A stretch of 6,593 bases of DNA, taken from the NCBI GenBank assembly GCA_013360535.1, contig JABWBL010000195.1, positions 1 to 6,593 of the forward strand, read 5' to 3'. The DNA is from Planctomycetaceae bacterium (GTDB lineage: Bacteria > Planctomycetota > UBA1135 > GCA-002686595). Of this stretch, positions 1-4,898 are shown piece after piece (positions within the stretch are counted from its first letter, which is position 1; every line of letters starts with the position of its first letter). The notes beneath the pieces are model-generated. The model did not search any database and had not been told where the DNA came from. It saw nothing but the letters and a program-made list of their open reading frames with translations. The translations under genes were made by a program, and so were the position numbers.

Positions 1-1699
1 TCGCGACGCCGCCGGCCGCGCTGCGCCGCGAGCTGCCCGGCACGTCGAGGATCAGGTCGGGAGTCGAGTCCGCGCCAGCGAGGATGCGGTACACGTGCCC
101 CGCTTCCATCGGGACGCGCAGCCAGTCGACGCGCGTGCCCGACGGCAGGCGCTCGTCCTCGTCGCTCCACTCACCCTGCGTCGCGAGCACGATGCGTCCG
201 GGCGTCGAGAGCCACTGCAGTTCCGCGAGGTCGAGCGCCACGCCCTCGCCGACGGGCTGCGCCTCGAAGCCGCGGATCGACACGCACGCGATCGCACCGG
301 GTTCGGCGCCGGCGGCGGTGATGAGCACCTCGACCTCGCCGTCGCGCGTCGCGAGCCCTTCCGTGGTCGCGAGCATGCTGAAGCCCGTCGGATCCGTGCA
401 TTGCGCGAGGATTCCGGCCCCGCGCATCGCGACCTGCGGCGACGCGCCGCCACCGTGCACGACGATCGACGCACGCGCTCCGGCCTTGACCGAGCCGCGC
501 AGGATCGCCGGCAACGGCAGGAACAGCGCTCGACCGCCGCTCCACTCCGTCGCGCGCTTGCCGACGGGCGCCGAGACGTGGAACGCGATCGGACCGTTGG
601 CGCCACGCGACTCGAGCCACACTCCCGGCTCGCCCTCGAGCAGGGTCAGCGTGTAGCTCTGCTGGCTCTGCGGCGTCACCTGCACGGGAAACTCGACGCC
701 GGCCACGCTGCGGATCACGTACTGGGCCTCCGTCTCCGCCGAGGCGAAGAGCAGCTGCGCCGGCTTCTGCGCCGGAATCGGCACGAACACCGCGGGATCC
801 TTCGGCACGAGCCAGAGGTCGGGGCGATGCCACAGCACGACACTGCGCTCGTCGCCGTCGCGCTCGGGCCCGAACCACGCGATATTCTCGGGAAAAAGGC
901 CCTCTTCGTCGATGCGCGAGGCCTCGACGCGACAGGTCGCGCGCGCGCGGAAGTCCGCGGTGTCCGCGATGCACCAGAAGACGTACAGGCCGTCGCGCGG
1001 CGCGACGAAGCTCTGGCGCGAGTCGCACATTCGACCGGGGTCGGCGAACTCCTCGTCGAGCGCGTGCTCGGTCCAGTCGTCCTGCAGCTGCGCGCGCAGG
1101 CCGTTCTGCGCCGGGACGACGACACGCACGTCGGTCGTGTCGCTGTCGACGCTGACGCGATAGCGCGTACCCGCGCGCAGCATCGCCGTCACCGGCGCGG
1201 CGCAGCGAGGCCCGGCGAGCGTCGGCAGCGTGAACGACGGATGCAGCTCGAGCTGCTGCTCGCTGTGCATCCTCCAGCGCGGCCGCGGCCGCACCGGATG
1301 CACGGACACCGTGTAGAGCGCGCCTTCGTCCTCGGCGCGCGCGCTGACGAGCATCCGCACGCGCGTCCCCTTGCGCGCCGAGAGTCGCGCGCAGTTGACC
1401 ACGGTGTACAGGACGCCGTTCTCCGGCTCGTTCGCGTCCTCGCCCTCGGGAATCTGCAGCGTGACGTACGGACTCGTCTCGGCGCTCCCCAGCCGCAGGA
1501 GCCACTCCCCCGGCGGTAGGCTGAAGTCGTGGAAGGCCTCGCCTCCCGCCGGCACTCGCGCGACGATCGGCGCCACGGGACAGGCCATCGTCGGCGTCGA
1601 GAGCTGCGGCAGCGGCGGCTTCGAGGGCTCGCTCGCGCCCTGCTCCTGCGGAAGAAGCGCGAACGCGCTCGCGAGCACGAAAGGGAGGGGCCAGGGCAT
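1..1699 (-). CDS. Exported beta-rich protein with PPC-like modules, function unknown (C-terminus cut by window edge)
   Basis: This frame is open from the ATG at 1699-1697 to the left edge: 566 codons with no stop, so the C-terminus is missing. I do not recognise a named family. The N-terminus (MPWPLPFVLASAFALLPQ) looks like a short signal peptide, although it lacks the usual basic residues. The rest alternates short beta-strand-like segments with Gly/Pro turns. Several stretches resemble bacterial pre-peptidase C-terminal (PPC) domains, in the pattern 'hydrophobic strand, aG, Y-x-hydrophobic, then D/P-x-hydrophobic': about residues 45-137, 166-262 and 523-566. Eight cysteines (40, 103, 166, 225, 243, 256, 434, 472) suggest disulfides in an exported protein. 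No catalytic motif is visible, so an enzymatic domain could lie beyond the edge. There is no clear Shine-Dalgarno. The gene follows the bestrophin gene in the same direction after 74 bp. Reality of the gene is near certain; the PPC assignment is inference. Confidence 0.85.
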   Translation of the reverse strand, partial: MPWPLPFVLASAFALLPQEQGASEPSKPPLPQLSTPTMACPVAPIVARVPAGGEAFHDFSLPPGEWLLRLGSAETSPYVTLQIPEGEDANEPENGVLYTVVNCARLSARKGTRVRMLVSARAEDEGALYTVSVHPVRPRPRWRMHSEQQLELHPSFTLPTLAGPRCAAPVTAMLRAGTRYRVSVDSDTTDVRVVVPAQNGLRAQLQDDWTEHALDEEFADPGRMCDSRQSFVAPRDGLYVFWCIADTADFRARATCRVEASRIDEEGLFPENIAWFGPERDGDERSVVLWHRPDLWLVPKDPAVFVPIPAQKPAQLLFASAETEAQYVIRSVAGVEFPVQVTPQSQQSYTLTLLEGEPGVWLESRGANGPIAFHVSAPVGKRATEWSGGRALFLPLPAILRGSVKAGARASIVVHGGGASPQVAMRGAGILAQCTDPTGFSMLATTEGLATRDGEVEVLITAAGAEPGAIACVSIRGFEAQPVGEGVALDLAELQWLSTPGRIVLATQGEWSDEDERLPSGTRVDWLRVPMEAGHVYRILAGADSTPDLILDVPGSSRRSAAGGVA

Positions 1700-1732
1700 C
1701 GGGGGGTGGACCTGAGGGGGCCGGGGCCTGCC

Positions 1733-1738
1733 ATCCTA
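1733..1738 (-). promoter_or_regulatory. Possible -10 box of the left-edge secreted-protein gene
   Basis: The minus strand reads TAGGAT (4 of 6 matches to TATAAT) 33 nt before the ATG at 1699, inside the 74-bp gap after the bestrophin stop. No convincing -35 box lies 16-18 bp upstream. The left-edge gene could therefore have its own start or be read through from the bestrophin gene. Confidence 0.25.
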
Positions 1739-1773
1739 GCCGCGCGTTCCGCCGCGAGGCCGCGGACGGGCGT

Positions 1774-2718
1774 TCAATCGAGGATCTCGTCCTGCGGCTC
1801 GAGCGGAGGCGGCAAATCCTTCTCGCCGAGGCGCTGGCGCAGCTGGAGCTCGATGTTGCGGCAGATCGAGCGCAGCGCGAGGTCGTTGGGGTCGCGCCCG
1901 AACGGCATCTCGATCTCGTCGCCGACCGCATCGAGCCCGAAGAACGCGTAGGCCACGATCGTCACGACGAACGGCGTGTAGATGCCGACCGAGTCGACGA
2001 CGCCGAACGGCAAGGCGTAGCAGTAGCCCGCCGTGATGCGGTGGATCAGCGTCGTGTACGAGAACGGCAGCGGCGTCGACTTGATGCGCTCGCAGCCGCC
2101 TTGCACGTCGGTCAGTTCCTTGAGCGAGCCCTCGAGCACGGCGAGGTGCTGCGGATGGATCCAGCCGCGTCGCCAGGCCTCGCGCAGGAGCTCGGCGGAG
2201 CCCTGCGAGAGCGCGAACGGGCGGTTGGCCTCGGCCCGCAATTGCACGATTTCCGCGGGAGAAAGGAGCTTTTCGAGCTCCGCCTCGTCCCGCTCGTCGC
2301 GCAGCGAGTGCCGCAGCGCGTGCGCGAACGCGATGGTGCGGTACACGAGCTTCCGGCGCAGCTCGGCGAGCTCGCGCTCGTCCGGCCGCTCGCCACCCGG
2401 CTGCTGGCCGACGAGCGTCAGCACCTGCCGCGTGAACGTGCGCGACGTGTTGACGAGCGCGCCCCACAGCTTGCGCCCTTCCCACCAGCGGTCGTAGCTC
2501 GCGTTGTTGCGAAAGCCGAGGAAGATGCCGAGCGCGATGCCGACCAGCGTGAACGGCAGCGGCGTCAGGTTCGGATGCCAGTCGTGGCGTTCCTCGAGGA
2601 TCGTCACGAACACGGCGACGACGGCCACGGCCGCGAGCCGGAAGCGCGTGCGCTCGAGCTCGGTGCCGCGGTAGCGGAACACGAGGTGCCACCAGCTGCG
2701 TCGTTCGGGGACGATCAT
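1774..2718 (-). CDS. Bestrophin-family (UPF0187) ion channel protein
   Basis: The predicted 314-residue inner-membrane protein has the length usual for bacterial bestrophins, which form pentameric channels. Animal members conduct chloride; bacterial members vary in ion selectivity, so the ion here is unknown. Evidence: a basic N-terminus with RSWWHLVFRYRGTE (residues 7-20), hydrophobic segments at about 26-42 and 52-70, then the family hallmark FRNNASYDRWWEGRKLWG (69-86). A charged helical cytoplasmic region follows (about 105-210). Next come CERIKSTPLPFSY (209-221), further hydrophobic segments at about 222-262, and FGLDAVGDEIEMPFG (260-274), the conserved acidic stretch after the last membrane helix. 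The frame stays open upstream to 3093, but only from the ATG at 2718 does it look like a bestrophin, and the upstream part lies antisense to the symporter. A weak GGA lies 8 nt before the ATG. The divergent symporter gene starts 92 bp away. Confidence 0.93.
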   Translation of the reverse strand: MIVPERRSWWHLVFRYRGTELERTRFRLAAVAVVAVFVTILEERHDWHPNLTPLPFTLVGIALGIFLGFRNNASYDRWWEGRKLWGALVNTSRTFTRQVLTLVGQQPGGERPDERELAELRRKLVYRTIAFAHALRHSLRDERDEAELEKLLSPAEIVQLRAEANRPFALSQGSAELLREAWRRGWIHPQHLAVLEGSLKELTDVQGGCERIKSTPLPFSYTTLIHRITAGYCYALPFGVVDSVGIYTPFVVTIVAYAFFGLDAVGDEIEMPFGRDPNDLALRSICRNIELQLRQRLGEKDLPPPLEPQDEILD

Positions 2719-2737
2719 GATCGAATCCGTGGGCGCA

Positions 2738-2747
2738 GGGTGTAGCA
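2738..2747 (-). promoter_or_regulatory. Extended -10-like element for the bestrophin gene
   Basis: The minus strand reads TGCTACACCC, that is an extended-TG -10 with TACACC at 2744-2739, 19 nt before the bestrophin ATG at 2718. The same ten bases occur on the plus strand at 2794-2803 facing the symporter, forming an exact 10-bp inverted repeat. No good -35 is seen 16-18 bp upstream, so the promoter call rests on position and the mirrored copy. Confidence 0.4.
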
Positions 2748-2773
2748 CGACCTGCAGGGCAGCGCACGCGCGG

Positions 2774-2803
2774 TGGACGCTCGCCCACCCGGCTGCTACA
2801 CCC
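2774..2803 (+). promoter_or_regulatory. Putative promoter of the symporter gene, probably leaderless
   Basis: A -35-like TGGACG (2774-2779, 4 of 6 to TTGACA) is followed by exactly 17 bp and then TACACC (2797-2802), preceded by the extended -10 dinucleotide TG at 2794-2795. Transcription would begin around 2809-2811, at or next to the GTG start codon. That would explain the absence of a Shine-Dalgarno. The TGCTACACCC core mirrors the one facing the bestrophin gene. Confidence 0.45.
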
Positions 2804-2810
2804 GCGCGCG

Positions 2811-4181
2811 GTGACTCCGCTGCTCCTCGGCATCGCGGCCTACATCGCGCTGCAGCTCGCGATCGGGATCGTCGTGTCGCGCCGCGTGCGCAACGAGGAC
2901 GACTACCTCGTCGCGGGCCGCAGCATGGGCTACGTGCTGTCGACGTTCTCGATCTTCGCGACGTGGTTCGGCGCGGAGGCGTGCTCCGACGCGGCGGGAA
3001 CGGTGTACGAGAGCGGCCTGGGCTGGACGTCGACCGAACCCTACGCCTACGGCGTCGCCCTCGCGCTCGCGGGCGTCTGGCTCGCCGCGCCACTGTGGTC
3101 GAAGCGCCTGACGACGCTCGCCGACCTGTTCCGCGAGCGCTTTTCGCCGGGGGTCGAGAGCTTCTCCGCCGTGCTGCTCATCCCGACCTCGCTCTTCTGG
3201 GCCGCCGCGCAAGTGCGCGTGTTCGGCCACGTGATCGCAGGCGCGTCCGAGCTCGACCACGACGCCGCGATGGCCGTCGCGACCGGCGTCGTGATCGTCT
3301 ACACCACTTTCGGCGGCATGCTCGCCGACGCGATCACCGACGTCGTGCAGGGCCTCGCGCTGATCGTCGGCCTCGTGGTGCTGCTGTTCGGCGTCCTGGC
3401 CGAGTTCGGCGGCGCCGTGGGAGCCCTCGAGCACGTCGATCCGGCGCGCCTCGACTTCGCGGCGCCGGCGCCCGAAGCGTGGCTCGGGATCGCCGAGGCG
3501 TGGACGTTGCCGATCGCGGGCTCGCTCGTCGCGCAGGAGCTGATCGCGCGCCTGAGCTCGACCCGCTCCGGAGTCGTCGCGCGCCGTTCGGCGGCGCTCG
3601 CCGGCGTGATCTACGCGCTCGTCGGCTCGATTCCGGTCGTGATCGGTCTCGTCGGGCCCGCACTGCTCCCCGACCTCGCCGAACCCGACCAGCTGCTGCC
3701 CGAGCTCGCCCGCACGCGCCTGTCGACGCTCGGCTACACGCTCTTCGCCGGCGCCCTCGTCTCCGCGATCCTCTCGACCGTCGACAGCGCGCTGCTCGTG
3801 TCGTCCTCGCTCTTCAGTCACAACCTCGTCGGCCGACTGCGGCCCAAGCTCGACGACCGCGGCAAGCTGCGGGTCGCCCGCGCCTGCACGGTCGGCTTCG
3901 GCCTGCTGGCGTTCGTCTTCGCGCTCTGGGCCGACTCGGTCGGCGACCTGATCGAGCTCACCAACGGCTTCGGCAGCGCCGGCGTGTTCGTGCTGCTCGT
4001 CTTCGGCCTGTTCACGCGCTTTGGCGGAGCGGCGAGCGCCCTCGCCGCGCTGATCGCGGGCGCGGCGACCTTCTCGCTCGGTTACGCACGCGCTTGGGAC
4101 TACCCGTACCTGACGGCGCTCGGCGCCTCGTTGCTTGCCTACGTGGCCCTCGTGCGAGTTCGCGCTCCCGGTGCCGCGTGA
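2811..4181 (+). CDS. Sodium:solute symporter (SSS / SLC5 family), substrate unknown
   Basis: The 456-residue inner-membrane protein should import an organic solute with Na+. It begins with a membrane helix (4-22) followed by NEDDYLVAGRSMG (28-40), the typical SSS loop. Next is a conserved segment through FATWFGAEACSDAAGTVYESG (49-69, Na+-site helix region) and the signature GGMLADAITDVVQG (168-181). ALVSAILSTVDSALLVSSS (315-333), the helix holding Na2-site Ser/Thr residues in characterised members (here Ser322/Thr323), comes later. Repeated hydrophobic stretches run to the C-terminus, consistent with about 12-13 membrane spans. After the SSS motif many relatives carry Asp; here the residue is His337 (SSLFSHN). 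The start is GTG, chosen because the first membrane helix follows directly; there is no Shine-Dalgarno and an ideally placed promoter suggests a leaderless transcript. Motifs alone do not tell the substrate (sugar, proline, pantothenate, acetate and others are known in the family). Confidence 0.93.
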   Translation: MTPLLLGIAAYIALQLAIGIVVSRRVRNEDDYLVAGRSMGYVLSTFSIFATWFGAEACSDAAGTVYESGLGWTSTEPYAYGVALALAGVWLAAPLWSKRLTTLADLFRERFSPGVESFSAVLLIPTSLFWAAAQVRVFGHVIAGASELDHDAAMAVATGVVIVYTTFGGMLADAITDVVQGLALIVGLVVLLFGVLAEFGGAVGALEHVDPARLDFAAPAPEAWLGIAEAWTLPIAGSLVAQELIARLSSTRSGVVARRSAALAGVIYALVGSIPVVIGLVGPALLPDLAEPDQLLPELARTRLSTLGYTLFAGALVSAILSTVDSALLVSSSLFSHNLVGRLRPKLDDRGKLRVARACTVGFGLLAFVFALWADSVGDLIELTNGFGSAGVFVLLVFGLFTRFGGAASALAALIAGAATFSLGYARAWDYPYLTALGASLLAYVALVRVRAPGAA

Positions 4182-4187
4182 ACGAAC

Positions 4188-4225
4188 GAGCCGCCCCGCC
4201 ACACCCATCGGCGGCGGGACGGCTC
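4188..4225. terminator. GC hairpin between convergent symporter and Hsp20 genes, likely bidirectional terminator
   Basis: GAGCCGCCCCGCC (4188-4200) pairs with GGCGGGACGGCTC (4213-4225): 12 of 13 positions pair, with one C/A mismatch at 4194/4219 and a 12-nt loop. It starts 6 nt after the symporter stop and ends 15 nt after the Hsp20 stop. The plus-strand side has no U tract; the minus-strand side continues with GTTCGTTC, moderately U-rich, so it fits better as the Hsp20 terminator. Confidence 0.6.
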
Positions 4226-4240
4226 GGGTCCAGACAACGC

Positions 4241-4687
4241 TCAGCCGTTGCGGATCTCGATCTTGCGCGGCTGGGCGGACTGCTGCTTCTTGAGCGTGAC
4301 CGTCAGCACGCCGTGGCGGTGCTCGGCGCTCACGCCGGCGTCGTCGAGCGACACCGAGAAGCGGAACTGGCGGCGGAACTTGCCGCAGGTGCGCTCCCGC
4401 AGGCGGGCGAGCTCCTTCTCGGCGAGCGAGGGCTCGCGCTTCTCGCCCTGGATGGTCAGCACGCCCTCGTGCAGCGTGATCTCGACGTCGGCCGGATCGA
4501 CGCCCGGCAGCTCCATGCGCAGCTCGAAGGCGTCCTCGCGCTCGACGACGTCGACCGGCAGGACCAGCTTCGAGGCCGCCTGCGGGGCGAAAAGCTGCTG
4601 GAAGACCTGATCCATCTCGGCGAAGGGCCAGGCGAGGGTCTGCGGGGCGGGGCGGTGGGTGCGTTCGTTCCAGTGGATGGGTTGCAT
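4241..4687 (-). CDS. Small heat-shock protein, Hsp20 / alpha-crystallin family
   Basis: This 148-residue cytoplasmic chaperone (normal bacterial length) should hold unfolding proteins for refolding by the DnaK/ClpB machinery. The N-terminal arm (1-40) leads into an alpha-crystallin domain at about 43-134. Within it are PVDVVEREDAFELRMELPGV (44-63), GVLTIQGEKRE (75-85), the arginine-rich GKFRRQFRF (102-110) and the family box HGVLTVTLKK (125-134). The C-terminal anchor IEI (143-145) is the I-x-I motif that docks neighbouring dimers. The ATG at 4687 has AGGAG at 4702-4698, 10 nt away, the best ribosome site in the window. The frame stays open upstream to a TTG at 4795, but that part has no Hsp20 similarity and is read here as 5' leader. 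The gene lies 211 bp after the S10 peptidase and converges on the symporter. A CTTGAAA box and a leader hairpin covering the ribosome site suggest heat control. Confidence 0.96.
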   Translation of the reverse strand: MQPIHWNERTHRPAPQTLAWPFAEMDQVFQQLFAPQAASKLVLPVDVVEREDAFELRMELPGVDPADVEITLHEGVLTIQGEKREPSLAEKELARLRERTCGKFRRQFRFSVSLDDAGVSAEHRHGVLTVTLKKQQSAQPRKIEIRNG

Positions 4688-4695
4688 GGCTTGTT

Positions 4696-4746
4696 GGCTC
4701 CTAGAGGTCCGGGGCGCGCAACTGCTGCGCGTCGCGGACGGGAGCC
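4696..4746 (-). promoter_or_regulatory. Leader hairpin sequestering the Hsp20 Shine-Dalgarno, RNA-thermometer candidate
   Basis: On the minus strand a nested hairpin can form just before the Hsp20 ATG. The outer stem is GGCUCC (4746-4741) with GGAGCC (4701-4696). The middle stem is GUCCG (4739-4735) with CGGAC (4711-4707). The inner stem is CGCGCA (4731-4726) with UGCGCG (4720-4715), closed by a GCAGU loop. G4733 can also pair with C4713 inside a 3x3 internal loop. The outer stem contains four of the five AGGAG bases, so the ribosome site would be hidden until it melts. All pairings are read directly; temperature control is inference from the gene it precedes. Confidence 0.55.
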
Positions 4747-4765
4747 CCGAAGCAACGCCCGTACC

Positions 4766-4831
4766 AACCGCACGGATCGCCACAAGACCTTTCAAGCCAA
4801 AGACTTGCGATGACGCGAGGCCCGTGCGGTT
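4766..4831. repeat. Exact 10-bp inverted repeat around the CTTGAAA box
   Basis: AACCGCACGG at 4766-4775 and its exact reverse complement CCGTGCGGTT at 4822-4831 are separated by 46 bp. The CTTGAAA box at 4790-4796 sits near the centre. It could be a pair of operator half-sites or the base of a long stem-loop. The function is unknown. Confidence 0.4.
4790..4796 (-). promoter_or_regulatory. CTTGAAA, heat-shock-type -35 box upstream of Hsp20
   Basis: The minus strand reads CTTGAAA, identical to the -35 consensus of sigma-32 promoters and 5 of 6 to the housekeeping TTGACA. It lies 102 nt before the ATG, so the transcript would include the leader hairpin. A matching CCCCAT-type or TATAAT-type -10 is not evident at the usual spacing (the bases there are GATCCGTGCGGT), so the call is tentative. 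Confidence 0.35.
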
Positions 4832-4833
4832 AG

Positions 4834-4887
4834 CGCCATTTTGGCAGCGCGCACCGCCAGAATGGCCCCACGCTCGCCAAATCGGCA
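4834..4887 (-). promoter_or_regulatory. Three helically phased 13-bp palindromic elements, possible operator array
   Basis: On the minus strand three near-identical 13-mers occur: TGCCGATTTGGCG (4887-4875), GGCCATTCTGGCG (4867-4855) and TGCCAAAATGGCG (4846-4834). Each is a GCC/GGC palindrome around an AT-richer centre, and they are spaced 20 and 21 bp apart, about two turns of DNA. They lie between the S10 stop codon and the Hsp20 promoter region, 147-200 bp before the Hsp20 start codon. A poorer fourth copy (4897-4906) overlaps the S10 stop codon. Confidence 0.45.
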
Positions 4888-4898
4888 GCCCTCGGCGC

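Noticed and set aside
95..1519. Plus-strand reading frame of 474 codons opposite the left-edge gene
   Set aside because: It is rich in Arg, Ala and His with no hydrophobic core, typical of antisense frames in GC-rich DNA.
1752..1765. Small hairpin CCGCG-AGGC-CGCGG after the bestrophin gene
   Set aside because: It has only 5 bp and no U tract on either strand; such pairings are frequent in GC-rich DNA, so it is not called a terminator.
171..1931. Long minus-strand reading frame of 586 codons across the left-edge gene
   Set aside because: Its product is an Arg/Ala/Ser-rich low-complexity shadow with no fold-like pattern and it crosses the end of the bestrophin gene. The neighbouring frame from 1699 gives a signal peptide and sensible beta-strand composition.
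2748..2793. Long cruciform or attachment site between the 10-bp repeats of the divergent region
   Set aside because: No further pairing extends the arms and no integrase or mobile gene is nearby; two outward promoters explain the symmetry better.
2719..3093. Upstream extension of the bestrophin frame to 3093
   Set aside because: The added 125 residues are Arg/Pro-rich, lie antisense to the symporter and precede the normal bestrophin N-terminus at 2718.
2796..4208. Minus-strand 470-codon frame opposite the symporter, and the plus-strand frame 2717-4813
   Set aside because: Both have charged, low-complexity products and overlap the clear symporter gene; they are by-products of high GC at third codon positions.
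4688..4795. Upstream TTG start for Hsp20 adding 36 residues
   Set aside because: The extra segment has no Hsp20 similarity, runs through the hairpin leader, and the ATG at 4687 has a good Shine-Dalgarno.
4688..4898. CIRCE/HrcA operator upstream of Hsp20
   Set aside because: The sequence GGTTAGCGCCATT superficially starts like CIRCE (TTAGC), but the matching GAGTGCTAA half nine bases on is absent.
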